Source: Strigamia acuminata (Eukaryota; Arthropoda; Chilopoda; Geophilomorpha; Linotaeniidae). From it: a DNA stretch of 64,000 nt. The stretch spans positions 682,001 through 746,000 of the forward strand of contig OX442322.1 of the NCBI GenBank assembly GCA_949358305.1. Direction: 5' to 3'. Below are positions 50,917-61,317 of this stretch, one piece after another (position 1 is the first letter of the stretch; each line of letters begins with the position of its first letter). The translations under genes were made by a program, and so were the position numbers. The notes beneath the pieces are model-generated. The model saw nothing but the letters and a program-made list of their open reading frames with translations, made no database searches and was not told the DNA's origin.

Positions 50917-51048
50917 AGGTCTTGGGGGTGAAGAGAAGAAAAAGACATTTTATATTTTCTCGTTTCTTTTGCTTCTCTTATTCTTTCCTTTTATTATTCG
51001 TTCGTTTTTTGTAAAATCTCGTAAGATTTGAATAAAAAGGGGGGAAAT

Positions 51049-52443
51049 GTGGTGACCCTGAGCCACTTTTATTCAATTTTAATGTGTTTTTTATTTAATA
51101 AAAGAGTCACCACGAAAGAAGTTGTATTTACATTTTATTCTGTAATATTTGTGTTTGGCACAAGCCAAACAATTACATAATTTCGAGGAGAAAATCTCCC
51201 CTAACACGGTTCACCCCAATATTATGTGGGGTGAGGCGTTAATTAACCGCTTAGTGAGGCAAAATCCTTTGTCTCACTAAATTAAGACGTCTGCACAGCA
51301 TCCGCTGCGCATATTTGAAGCGTGCTTGGCACACGCCACCCTTCCCATAGCCAACGGTTATGGTGCAATAATAACGGCTTTTGGCGCAACAAAATCCTTT
51401 GTTGTGCCAAAATTAGTAATCTGCACATATTTCGTGCGCAGATTTCGAGAGTGCATAAAACCCCAAATTTTGGCGGTTTGGCCCGCTCTTGACACTGACA
51501 CACCAACAACAAACAACCCAAATGATCATCACTGAAGAACTTCAAACAAAAGGATTCCAAGTGCTGACCGGGTTTACACGTTTTGGTGAGTTAAGAGACA
51601 TTGCTGTTTCCACTGAATAGATTTCGGTGGAACCAGCCACATTTGCGTACTGACTACGAATTTCGGGTAACGCCCGAGAAACTCCGCTCACCCGCCGTCG
51701 TCGAGTCGCGTTGACTTGTTCCGTGATTCGCCTCCGTCGATCGAGCAACCCGTCGCCGTCAACCATCGTGAGAAGACAGTGAACCACCTGCGAGCTTTAC
51801 TCCGGAGTTCACTGTTCATCGCCATCGTACGAGCGAAGGAAATTTGTTCCCTGCTCGTTGTTGGTTATTGTGAGAGCGCCATCGAGTTTACTCTGGTACT
51901 CTCATCGTCGTCGTCAACGGCAAATCTCTCGTAGAGAATCGTCGCCGATATTCGTAAGCCACCTGCGAGCTTTACTCCGGAGCTTACGAATAGAAAGTAG
52001 CAGTTTTCATCGAGAAATAATATTTCTCAGGCGAGTCAGACTCGCCATTTTCCGAGCGCAACAAGCAGCCGTTTGTTGCGCGCCAAATACTCGCGCCCAA
52101 CGATCAATCGTCGTTGTTGGCGCCTTTTTCCTTTGTTTCAAGTGAGCGTAACCGTTTCACTTGACTCATTTCCCATTTCTCTTCTCTTTTTCTCCCTAGT
52201 TCTAACCGCTAATTCTAGTAAATTCATTAATTATATTTCCTATAATTATATTTGTAATTTTCGCACAAATAAAACATTTTTTGTATTTTATTCAATTCAA
52301 ACTGTCGTTTTCCTTTCATAAAATTACCCCTAGACACCACACAGGCAACCGAGTATAAGGCCTATAGACGGCATCTCACTTGCGAACCGCTCCAAACAAG
52401 GTAAGTATTTGTTTTAGAGTGGAAAGCCCGGAGGATCGCAACA
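51049..52443 (+). repeat. Pol-less element 3' LTR
   Basis: 1395 bp; about ten differences from the 5' copy. Contains intact GGTAAGT at 52400-52406. Confidence 0.93.
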
Positions 52444-53228
52444 AATGTTCACAATAGATGGCGCTGTTTAACGAACGCGCGTAATTCAAAGTCGATAAAA
52501 AAACTAAAAGTGTGATTAATCATTACTTTGATCCAGTGAATAAAATATAACTATTTTATTCAATATAAATTAAGTATTACTTACTTGACACTGTTGATTC
52601 TATCGAATCAATATCCACGTTACTTACCTGTCGAAGGAAGCCAATCGGACCCTTTCTGACCCAAATTGGGCCCATCTGGACATAGTCATATATTAGGTCC
52701 GGACTAGTGACCCACGAATCCGCCGATTCGTGTGCTGTTGGCTGTCGCCAATCTAGTATTTCTCAAGGACTATATAAACATTAGTTTTCCACCAAGTAAC
52801 CCCCCTGGCTTGATAACTGAATATGTCTATATTGTCTGTAGTTGAATTGTTGCTATCGTTTGATCTCACTTTCTCTATCGACACATCAGGCCTCCTCAGC
52901 TCTCCACAATTAGTATTCATTACTATATTGTTATTGTTGTTGTAGGGCTATTTCGGGAAGACTGACCCGGTAATAGACATGTTGCACACATGAAATGGTC
53001 CCGTAACGTTAGCTTGCTGTTCTACGGGATAGTTAGATTTCGTACGGTGGCTTAATATAACGGTCGTATACAGTACAACCTTGCTAAATGAAAGTAGGTC
53101 CCTCAGCTAACTGGCCACAGCCCGCTGCAGGATGGTTGTTGTAAATTGTTCTCCCGGGGCCCCACATTTGTGGCTGGTCCCTCCGCATGTTAAAGGTTGG
53201 TCAATGGCTTATTTACAGGCACACTACG
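52444..53228. other. Unclassified intergenic DNA
   Basis: No ORF, RNA gene or element end recognised. Contains CCGATTCGTG-type short inverted motifs near 52710-52730. Confidence 0.5.
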
Positions 53229-53720
53229 CCGGGTTGGTAGCCCGTGAGCAATATCCGTAAAGATATTGCGTTAAATAACTACCTGGACAATGGTAATCCA
53301 ACAGCAGTGACTGATTAATATTTTACCCGGTGCTCGGTCCACTGACCCCGTCATCGTAAGGCATGCTGGCGGATGGAGGAGTCAAATCCTCCCGCGATGG
53401 TTCTCTCGACCGTCGTGACAATCCCCGCCCCATTGTACACTCCGGGTTAGTAACCCGTGAACAGGAGTTAAACAACACTGTGCTAAATAAATTACTCGGG
53501 CATTGGTAATCCTATATTGGCAATAACTTTTATACTGGTAAGTCCATAGAAATGTTTACCTGGTGGTTGGTATCACCAATAGCGATCTAATGCGTACAAT
53601 TAAATACTCGGCGGCGCCTGATCACGAGATCTTGTCGTTGTAAGGCATGCTGGCGGATGGAGTCTCAACAACTCCCGCGACGTTCTCTCAATTGTCGTGA
53701 CGGTCCCTGCCCAATTAATA
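53229..53720. repeat. Two diverged tandem units
   Basis: Unit 1 (53229-53441) and unit 2 (53442-53720) both begin CCGGGTTRGTARCCCGTGA, contain TTACYCGG/CTACCTGG-like and GGTAATCC blocks, and share TAAGGCATGCTGGCGGATGG followed by a GTCGTGAC block. Unit 2 has about 70 extra bases. Confidence 0.7.
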
Positions 53721-54139
53721 TTAATATAACAATTCATTTGTTATATTTCATTAATCACTTTACTTTTATTCATTTGAAACATGGAATATTCTGCCGAATA
53801 TTCCTATTTAGGCAAGGATTTTTCGCATTATTAGATAACCGAGCTGCGGACCAAATACGACTCCGTAGCGCTATTTGTGACGATACCGCAAGACAGTCGT
53901 ATCCCTCTGGCTTCGCCCGGAACCTCAACCAGTTGATGCCGCCCGTTTACACGCGCTCAGAACCCTCTTATGTTATTATGATTAATAAATATGTTATGCC
54001 ACACAAAACTGTAAGTTATTTCTACTCAATCACGTATTCACGTTGGTAAAGACTTCCGTAGCTTATCTCGGTTAGGTTGTTGCTAGTCTTAGCAACGTCT
54101 TGTTTAAACCGATTTATCTATCTCAAATTGGCTATTAAA
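53721..54139. other. Unclassified DNA
   Basis: A plus-strand frame to 54049 contains an ordered-looking part (NRAADQIRLRSAICDD, SYPSGFARNLNQLMPP) but no family and no clear start. Otherwise nothing recognised. Confidence 0.4.
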
Positions 54140-55165
54140 TTAGCCTAAAAGTAGAATCGTCACAACTGCAAGGGGGTTGCGGCAGGTACTCCGGTCTCGC
54201 CGAACCTGGCGTTCAAATCGACGCGTCGCCTGGTCGGGAATGACATCCGGCTCAGGAGCCGGCATAATGGCCCTTTGCTCGCTCGGGGCAGGCGCCCCAC
54301 CAACAACCTTTCCTCCGGAAGCGCCCCGAATGTGTCCCTCCGCAATCCTGGCGAGGGCCCGCCGTTCCAAGCGCTGACGCGTCGTTTGTTGGTGATGCGA
54401 ATATCCCTCATAATTCCGAGCCAAAAACTGCTCGGGGGTTTTTCCTGCAATCTTAGTTACCCCCTGGATGATCGTGGTCCCCTTCGCGGCTGTTTTCACT
54501 GGAACTAAGGCCAGCTGCTCCACCTCACATATAGGCAGCGGCGCTTCGATTGCTGGAATACCACCCGCTGCTTCAGTCACATCCCGAATCTCCACGGTGG
54601 AGTTTGGCGGAATAGCTCGCCGGAGATGGGCGGCCGCTTGAAGATGGAGGCGACGGAGCTGGGCGATCTCCTCTATCAGATGCTCATTACGCTTTTCAAT
54701 ACAGCGAACGCGTTCCCGCTCCTCCTCCTCGGGTGTAGTTCCCCATCGGGTCACAGTCTCAGGATCCTCTCTCTTCTGTAACTCCCTAGAATGGAGAGGC
54801 CTTGTAATTGTTAGCATCTCATCCTGGTTGGAATGACGGATAACGTTAATCGAGCTCGTGCCGTCCGGTAACCCTCGAAGTAAAGCTGGCAATGGGGGGG
54901 CACTAGCTCCTTCCACTGGAACAAGAGAGTTCATCAGCGGATATTGCCAATTCCTAGGTCTTATACCGGCCGCCATGGCCTCCGAGACGGTGTTCCTCCA
55001 GAACACCTCGTGGTGACGGACGAAACGCGTCGTAGCGTACGCGTCCCCACGAATTACTTGAAACTCGGCCGGCCACTCGAACTGGGAGAGGACCCCTTTT
55101 GTCCCAAAATGGTTTTCGAAGGGCCATCGCCTGAAGTCGACGCATCCAAATCTTGAAAGGGCCAC
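54140..55165 (-). CDS. Unknown ORF, proline/alanine-rich C-terminus
   Basis: Minus-strand frame open to 55264, but the part above about 55165 is antisense to the integrase tail. The N-terminal domain is aromatic (GCVDFRRWPFENHFG, LSQFEWPAEFQVIRGDAY, ATTRFVRHHEVFWRNTVSEA), then a charged helix (EEEERERVRCIEKRNEHLIEE, IAQLRRLHLQAAAHLRRA) and an Ala/Pro-rich basic end. No known domain. Weak likeness to the ORF at 43080-43538. May be the structural ORF of an unrecognised element that truncated the Polinton. Confidence 0.5.
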   Translation of the reverse strand: MALSRFGCVDFRRWPFENHFGTKGVLSQFEWPAEFQVIRGDAYATTRFVRHHEVFWRNTVSEAMAAGIRPRNWQYPLMNSLVPVEGASAPPLPALLRGLPDGTSSINVIRHSNQDEMLTITRPLHSRELQKREDPETVTRWGTTPEEEERERVRCIEKRNEHLIEEIAQLRRLHLQAAAHLRRAIPPNSTVEIRDVTEAAGGIPAIEAPLPICEVEQLALVPVKTAAKGTTIIQGVTKIAGKTPEQFLARNYEGYSHHQQTTRQRLERRALARIAEGHIRGASGGKVVGGAPAPSEQRAIMPAPEPDVIPDQATRRFERQVRRDRSTCRNPLAVVTILLLG

Positions 55166-55352
55166 GGCGGAGGGCACCCTTCCCGGTTGCCGTTCTCTGT
55201 AGTTCTTCCTTGTAAAAGGAACCACTGATCCGTTCGTCTCGCGAATCTCGAAGTTTGTAAACAAGAGGTTCGTACATTAAATCGACCTCGTCTACCAGGA
55301 AAATCACGTTTGTCCAAGATTGCAAAAACCCTTTTTCAAAAATGGATTTCGA
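55166..55352 (-). pseudogene. Polinton integrase C-terminal tail
   Basis: In another frame than the core, the minus strand holds the chromo-like tail of Polinton integrases (WTNVIFLVDEV, LVYKLRDSRDERISGSFYKEE), ending at about 55165 where the unrelated ORF begins. Frameshift between 55353 and 55325. Confidence 0.72.
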
Positions 55353-55964
55353 TTAGGATATATGCACTCTGTCCCCGACTTTAAATTTAAGTTTCGACGT
55401 AGCCGGCCCGGAAAGCAATTTCAGTCCGAGCCGTTTCTCGTGCTCGTGCGTGACGTTTTTGGGCTTCATGTTCGTAGTTCGATGGATTGTTGCATTGTAT
55501 CGGCTCAACAAGTGCGGTAAAACCAAAACCCATTTACGTACGTCTTTCAACGTAAAATGTTTGTACACCATCTCTTTAAGCGTGCGATTGAAACGCTCGA
55601 CCATACTGGCTTTCAAGATGGAGTGTGTGGAAAAATGATTAATGTCGTGTTTCTTCAGGAGCGCCTTGAAATGCGAGTTGTAAAACTCTTTGCCCCAATC
55701 GGATGCCAAGTTCGTCGGGCCCTTGTTTCCGGCTCTCGCGAGCACCTTTTCGAATGTCGCGGTTACGTCTTTGCCCGTTTTTGATTTGATGGGAACCGCG
55801 TACGCGAATTTAGAGAATGCATCGATCACCGTCAATAAATATTTGTACCCCTGGTTTATGCGCAAAAATGGGATCATCTCTATCAAATCGATTTGCCATA
55901 AATCGTTTATTCCGAATGACGAAACTGGACGTCTTATGTAATGTCTGCGTGCCGGCTTGTGCAA
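55353..55964 (-). pseudogene. Polinton retroviral-type integrase core
   Basis: 203 codons of rve-type integrase with the D,D,E triad in LWQIDLIEM, LASDWGKEF and SMVERFNRTL. It integrates the element's DNA into the host genome. The frame continues upstream without an ATG to about 56020, overlapping the phospholipase gene end, so the N-terminal zinc part has been deleted. The C-terminus is frame-shifted. Inactive. Confidence 0.87.
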
Positions 55965-55993
55965 TTCACTTACCAGTTGTTCTGTCGGACACT

Positions 55994-56338
55994 TTAAATA
56001 TTTTTTAGGCCCATTCCCAATTTAAGTTTGGTTTTGAACGTGGCTTTGATTGCCCTGGCAATTAATTTTGTGCTTAAACTGATCGTCGGATCGGCTATGA
56101 TCGAAACGCAAGCTTCGACCAATTTCCTATCCGCTTCGTGTCTCGCGTCCAAGTTTTCGTTCACATAAGCTATGTCGTGCAATCTACAGGCTTCGTCCAA
56201 CGGATTAATTCCTTCATCGCCTCTCGCTAAACGTTTATCCAATTTTGTGCCGGGCCCGCAATAATTGTAGCCGGGGATGTGCAGTTCGATCGGTAATTTA
56301 TCGATTAGTTTATTGACTATTCCCTTGCCCGTCGTCAA
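55994..56338 (-). CDS. Phospholipase A2-like virion protein of Polinton
   Basis: 114 codons from ATG 56338. It has the calcium-loop motif YNYCGPGTKLDKR and the catalytic HD.AY motif (CRLHDIAY) of the parvovirus-type PLA2 family, followed by a helical tail with a hydrophobic end. In related virus-like elements such a domain is thought to help the particle cross endosomal membranes. The frame is intact and the key His/Asp are kept. Divergent from the ATPase gene across an AT-rich spacer. Confidence 0.78.
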   Translation of the reverse strand: MTTGKGIVNKLIDKLPIELHIPGYNYCGPGTKLDKRLARGDEGINPLDEACRLHDIAYVNENLDARHEADRKLVEACVSIIADPTISLSTKLIARAIKATFKTKLKLGMGLKNI

Positions 56339-56600
56339 AGATTTTTTTTTTTACGAATTGATATTTGGTCGTTCCACATGCCAAACATTTACCTCTTTTA
56401 AAGGCTCTATTGTTTTTCGTCACGCCCATTTCCAACTTGCCCGTCGGGGTGGACTTTCGACATTTAACGCAAAACATGTCTCGTCTTTATTCTTTATATA
56501 TAAATATATAAATAAATATATAAAAAAATATATATATATAAAATATATATAAAATATATATATATATATATTTATATACGTATATAAAAAATAAAAAAAT
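56339..56600. promoter_or_regulatory. AT-rich divergent intergenic region
   Basis: Lies between divergently oriented genes (phospholipase minus, ATPase plus) and contains about 110 bases of nearly pure TATATA/AAATA (56490-56600). A bidirectional promoter is an inference from position. Confidence 0.4.
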
Positions 56601-57170
56601 ATGAACGTTATAAATTTTGACACCGGGCATTCGGACAAGCACGAAAAGAAAAACAATTCGATTTTACCTACAAGCATCAGATGCATCGTGTGTGGTTCGG
56701 CCGAATGCGGAAAAAGGAACCTGTTGCTAAACTTCCTGCACTGGTTACGGTTCGATAAACTGATGATATTTTCCAGGACGTTATTTCAACCGAAGTACGA
56801 GCGGTTAAGACAAATGTTTGACAAACTGGAGTCCAAATTGGGTGCACAAGTAGCACATTTTTTCTCGAGCAACGAAGATGTTCCGTCTCTTGAACAAGTG
56901 TACGATAAAAACGTGAACAAGACTATTTTTGTGTTCGACGGCGTCATGACCGACAGGCAACGTAACATCGAGAAATATTTTGCCCAGGGTCGTCATAGTA
57001 ACGTAGATTGCTTCTATTTGTGTCAGACTTACAGCCGGATCCCAAAACAGCCAATTTAATAATCATGTTCAGACAAGACGAAAAGAACATGAAACACGTT
57101 TATGACAACCACGTTGGCACGGACATGACGTACGTTCGTTTCAAAGACGTGTAAAACGTGTTGGGATCAC
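56601..57170 (+). pseudogene. Polinton FtsK/HerA-type packaging ATPase
   Basis: Would package DNA into the capsid. The Walker A region reads GSAECGKRNLL, where a Ser/Thr follows Lys in active enzymes. The Walker B region is IFVFDGV, where a second acidic residue is expected. A stop at 57057-57059 cuts the gene at 152 codons, and similarity continues beyond it in another frame to about 57150. The start is ATG 56601 or lies upstream. The combination of altered Walker motifs and the stop marks it as dead. Confidence 0.75.
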
Positions 57171-57255
57171 GACACGTTCGGCTTTCTCACGATCGACAAA
57201 ACCAAGTCCTTGACGAACGAGAGATATAAGAATAAATTTTTTCTATTTTTAAAAA

Positions 57256-58110
57256 ATGAACATGAATAAACGTGAGCGTGGAAATTACGAAAAATTAAAA
57301 CGGAGCTTCAAAAAAAAGTTTCTGCAAGATAAGCTAAACCGCGAATCCGAAGATGAAGCGCTCGGTGCGTTCTTCAAACTGGTTACTACCGCTTTGCATA
57401 GCTTGCCGCAGCAATTGTCAGCAACACAACCTCCCGCTCTATCATCCATGACTTTCAAATTGTCGCCTTTCACTCACGTTAAAAGCGAGCCTAAGAAGTC
57501 AAAAATGGATGTAGAAACACCCGTCAAAACTTGGGAAAGGTCAGCCATTAAAGGGCAGTTCTTACGCCAAAGCTTGTCCTCTAGTCAACTCGCAACTCCT
57601 CAACGCGCAGTTGATCAAGAGAACAATACATCACTTTGAAGTGAGGAAGAAGAAGAAGCAAATTTTGGTGACGATGCTGATGCCAGTGCCCGGACACCCA
57701 GATTTCCCGGCCATAAATCTGTTCCCAGTCCAGCCCTGGCTGATGCTGATGATGTTTCTGATAAATATCGCACAAAAGTACGTAGAAGTCTCGAATGGAA
57801 AAAGAAAGAAACAGATCCGAAAGACACGTATCAGCAATCTTTTATAAATTATTATTCTGCAAATGCGGGTAATATAGACCATGTGTTTGGAATCAGGTTT
57901 TATACTAAAGACTTAAAATTTAAAATAGGAGTCGAAGAAGTTACATTAATCCCGGATCATATTACTATAAGAAATAAAACATATATCTTAGATAATGAAT
58001 TAAAGGATTTCCTCTTAAACAGAGTAACGTCACGATCAACTACGACATCGTCGTTTCCGTGGGATGTTACGAACTCGCCGACATCATCTCGTACATACAT
58101 ACCGAAATGA
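57256..58110 (+). pseudogene. Conserved Polinton protein of unknown function
   Basis: One frame from ATG 57256 with a single in-frame TGA at 57637-57639. Basic N-terminus (KRERGNYEKLKRSFKKKF), low-complexity Ser/Glu-rich centre, then a small beta-rich module (HVFGIRFYTKDLKFKIGVEE, ITIRNKTYILDNELKDFLLN) that recurs in arthropod Polinton proteins between ATPase and capsid genes. Function unknown. The 3' end runs into the penton gene in another frame, which implies a deletion removed its natural end. Confidence 0.68.
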
Positions 58111-58589
58111 AATCAAGGGGACACTGGAACATTAAAGACGACGTACCTTTCATCGACATCGTGGCCAATTATAATACTCTGTCCATGTCGTTAGTGATTA
58201 GCGATGCAGGTTACGGGGCCAATTTTTCGCACAACAGAAGTATGGCTAAATTATTCGGTTTCAAACCCAGGAAATACGGCGAAGGTAGAAGCGAATCGGT
58301 TAATCCGGTGAACATTTTTCACATAAACACTATTCTGGTACACTGCGACCTAATAACTGACTCTTACAAGAACGGCAAGACGGCTCCAATCATCTACGCT
58401 TTTTTTTCAAACGTGCCGCCAGGTTTCAAGATTGTCGAAATGCCATTCAACATAGTTTACTTGCCCGTTAAAACCCAATCCAAAATACACGAAGTCCGGA
58501 TCTGGTTGACCGATCAAGACAATAAACCTTTGAATCTCAGAGGAGAAATTTTCACCGCACGTTTGCATTTGAGAAAGAAAAAATTATAA
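58059..58589 (+). pseudogene. Polinton penton (minor capsid) protein, 5'-truncated
   Basis: 176 codons in the track frame; the same frame is open upstream to about 58024 without an ATG. Features of the single jelly-roll minor capsid family: GCYELADIISYIHTEM, a central FGFKP(R/x) loop, HINTILVHCDLI, and the C-terminal beta strands VRIWLTDQDNKPLNLRGE. It would form the capsid vertices. The start is missing through the same deletion that trimmed the preceding gene. Confidence 0.72.
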
Positions 58590-58682
58590 TTATTAATTAT
58601 TATTAATTATTAATTATTATTATTTATTAATTATTAATTATAAAAGATTATTATTATTATTATTATTATTAAAAAAAATAAC

Positions 58683-58853
58683 ATGCCGATAATTTTTAAT
58701 AATAATAATAATTATACGAGGCACGATTTCCTTTCTAAGCTTAATACCGTCGTTGCCAAAGTCGAGACACCGGCGTCGGTGGCGATCAAAGGCGGAAATA
58801 TATCCGCTTCGATACTACGAGCGGATAATCGGGAATACATAAATTCTTTTTAA
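58683..58853 (+). CDS. Small 56-codon ORF between penton and major capsid
   Basis: ATG 58683, stop 58851-58853. N-terminal Asn run (IIFNNNNNY) partly from the AT repeat, then an ordered part (LNTVVAKVETPASVAIKGG). Same strand and spacing as the flanking capsid genes. No family recognised; possibly a small virion protein or a gene remnant. Confidence 0.4.
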   Translation: MPIIFNNNNNYTRHDFLSKLNTVVAKVETPASVAIKGGNISASILRADNREYINSF

Positions 58854-58903
58854 TTTAAAAAAAAAAACACCAATTGTGAAGTAATTAAAAAATAGCGACA
58901 ACG

Positions 58904-59740
58904 ATGCAAGTCTCCGAGAATTATTTGGACGTCGAACAGCCGTTTGCGATCGATGAATCCGTTATGGCGTACAACTACCACGAATATTATCCCATCATCG
59001 GAACCGATTTGAATAACGTGAACTTGGAAATACGATTAATCATTCAGAACGAAGATGTGTGGACTCATCTTCATAAAAGTTACTTGTACATAAAGGGAAA
59101 GTTAGTCAGAAAGGACAATGGTCAGCCTTTTAACGGTCAAGGAGATGTAAATGACCACATAATATCGCTAACGAATAATTTCGTACCATTTTTATTCAGC
59201 AACCTAAAGTATCACAGAGGCGACAAATTGATAGACGAAATAAATTATCTGAGTTACGCTAGCACCATGAAGGGATTACTGACGTACAAACAGCTCCAAA
59301 ATTCAAGCGGAAATATGGGTTGGATAGCGGATCGCAGCTCGGATGATGTGTCGGATACCAGTAATTTTGGTTTTCGAGAACGCGGAAATATGTATAACAT
59401 AATGCCGACGCCCGGGGGATTGTTTGCTTTGATGGTACCCCTAACGCACTTAATGGGATTTTTCGAAGACTACACTAAAATCGTATACGGCGCCAAACAA
59501 TTTTTGACCTTGATGCGAACTCATGACAACGACGGCATTTTAAAAGTGGCACTGTCCGGTCCCGCCGCCGGACAAGCAAACACCCCCGATGGTAAAATCG
59601 TTCTCGAACAGTTGTACTGGATGATGCCGCACGTTTTTCCGTCCGATGTCCAGAAGAACAGGCTACTCACTGCCGTAGATAGAGGCGTGAACGTTCCGTT
59701 GGCTTTCCGTCATTGGTCGATCGAGATTGTCAATCTATAA
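58904..59740 (+). pseudogene. Polinton major capsid protein, 3'-truncated
   Basis: 278 codons from ATG 58904. N-terminal and central part of the double jelly-roll hexon-like capsid protein (YNYHEYYPIIGTDLNN, FVPFLFSNLKYHRGDKLIDE, IMPTPGGLFALMVPL, FFEDYTKIVYGAKQFLTLMR). The frame closes soon after the VPLAFRHW strand, well short of the usual length, because other sequence (copia D LTR region) begins at about 59725-59740. Confidence 0.83.
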
Positions 59741-60178
59741 ACCGTAGGTGAGTGCATGTGTGGAAGCAAAACAGCATCTTTACTTTTTGCAAAGCCATCT
59801 AACCATGGAGGCCGCTATCTTTATTGCCAAACAGTAAGTGATCAAGTGATACATGGGTTAGAGGCTAACTGCCAACCAACTAACAGTAGAACAAATCATC
59901 CACACAGTGGTTGATCTGTTCTTTACAAACAAAACATCAACTAAATACAATTCCAGTATTCACACTGGATAAAAACCGGGGCAAACTAATAGATAAACTA
60001 AAAACCCAAGCAGACGACAGTCTGGATAACACTGTAAAACATGTGTTGATTGAATTTGCAAGACAATCAACACTCGACCTCGAGACATAACACAATGCTA
60101 AACAGACACGCGCCATTGCCGCACTAATTCGGAAAGGTGCGACGTATCACACCATATGAGGGATCCAAAATCCCAACA
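59726..60178 (-). repeat. Copia D 3' LTR
   Basis: Minus strand starts TGTTGGGATTTTGG at 60178, directly after the polypurine tract CAGAGAGGGCA (minus strand). The other end is not certain: TGTCAATC at 59726 or a TG a few bases later. It truncates the Polinton capsid gene. Confidence 0.62.
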
Positions 60179-61317
60179 ATGCCCTCTCTGATCCGCATAT
60201 GGGCTAACACGGATAACAGAACAACCCGTAATGCTCACGACCCCCTCACTGCACGACATTATCGTCGCGCCCCGAAAATACTATTGCCAAGGGTCACAAG
60301 ACGTGGACGTGCCAGCCATTTGGTCAGCAAGTCCGCCACGTTATTCTCTCCCATAACATGTTTGATATCACCATTTGTAATCCAATAATCTGCGGTCTGG
60401 CATTCATCCGACCGCATAACAGACGCTTCCTTTCGTAAACGTATTAATCTTTTCCATTCGTTTCTTTTGCCACAATGAACTCCCTCTTCTGTCAACGCTT
60501 TGATTTTCTTCATTATCCCTTCCCATTCATTACTTCTCTCAACTTGTGCAACATCCTTATCAGTATCAGGCCTTATCATGCAGCACAATGAGAAAGGAGT
60601 ACAACATGAACATGTACACAATGCGAATGGGTTTTCAGGCTCGTCTTTTAATGACGTAAACTCAAACAAGCTCGCATCGTACTCAAAACCGTTATTTTCG
60701 CACCAAGCTAGGATTTCAATCCTACTCCTTAATCTAGTCTTGTCTGGTGCCACGTACGATGTACAAGGTCTTCCTTTATCACGACCTGACTTCCTCGTAT
60801 ACTCAAATCTTTGCCACTCATCAATATTCAGGGGCAACAGCTGTTGTCCCCCAACATCCCCCGGGCCCCCTCTAATGTTCTTAGTAACCCGTACGGCCTG
60901 CTCATACTCTTCTTCATCTTCCGACTGTGTCGGGCTCTCCTCTGCAGGCGCTTCTGCCGTTCTCGGCTTCAATGTGGGTTTAGGGGTCGTGGGTAATGGC
61001 GGTTTCGCCGGTTTTGTCGGTAAAGCCCCTCCAATAGGGGCTTCTCTCTCTACCTGTTGCACAGGTGCTCGCTGCGCAATTTCTTGCGCTACCTGCTGGG
61101 CAGGTTCCACTTTGGGTGCCTGTTGCACAATTTCTTGCCCTGCCTGCTTGCCAGGCTCGACTATAGGAGCTTGCTGCACAATTTTTTTCACCGGCTTGAG
61201 TTTAGCCGCTGGTGGGGGCACTTTAACTGCCCTCGGGGGTGACGGAGGTGGGTGTCGCCACCACACTCTCCTCGTCCGACTCAAAACCGTCTTGCGCGGT
61301 GTATATGAAATCTCCAT
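60179..61317 (-). pseudogene. Copia D linker, RT N-terminal scrap and RNase H tail
   Basis: Minus strand, 352 codons to the stop at 60259. A proline-rich linker with EP(A/G)QQVAQEI(A/V)QQAP-type imperfect repeats (61050-61190), then the segment preceding RT (RKSGRDKGRPCTSY, NEWEGIMKKIKALTEEG), which jumps in frame to the RNase H tail (DIKHVMGENNVADLLTKW). About 400 residues of RT and RNase H, including YVDD, are absent. The in-frame join keeps the C-terminal motif. Confidence 0.8.

Larger units (their letters stand above)
43570..52443 (+). mobile_element. Young LTR element without pol
   Basis: 8.9 kb, two near-identical 1.4-kb LTRs, polypurine tract AAAAAGGGGGGAAA before the 3' LTR, Gag ORF, a -1 frameshift ORF and a separate third ORF. 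No retropepsin, RT, RNase H or integrase motif anywhere, so it depends on another element. The flanks (ATCAA left, AATGT right) show no target duplication. Following the 5' LTR, GGGCCCGGCCGGGATT may be a diverged primer site; I cannot assign the tRNA. Confidence 0.85.
55166..59740. mobile_element. Polinton/Maverick fragment
   Basis: Cluster of virus-like genes: integrase and phospholipase-A2-like on the minus strand; packaging ATPase, a conserved unknown, penton, a small ORF and major capsid on the plus strand. The two gene sets diverge from an AT-rich spacer (56339-56600). Protein-primed DNA polymerase, adenain-type protease and terminal inverted repeats are not in the window. Most genes carry a lesion, so this is an old copy truncated on both sides. 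Confidence 0.85.
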
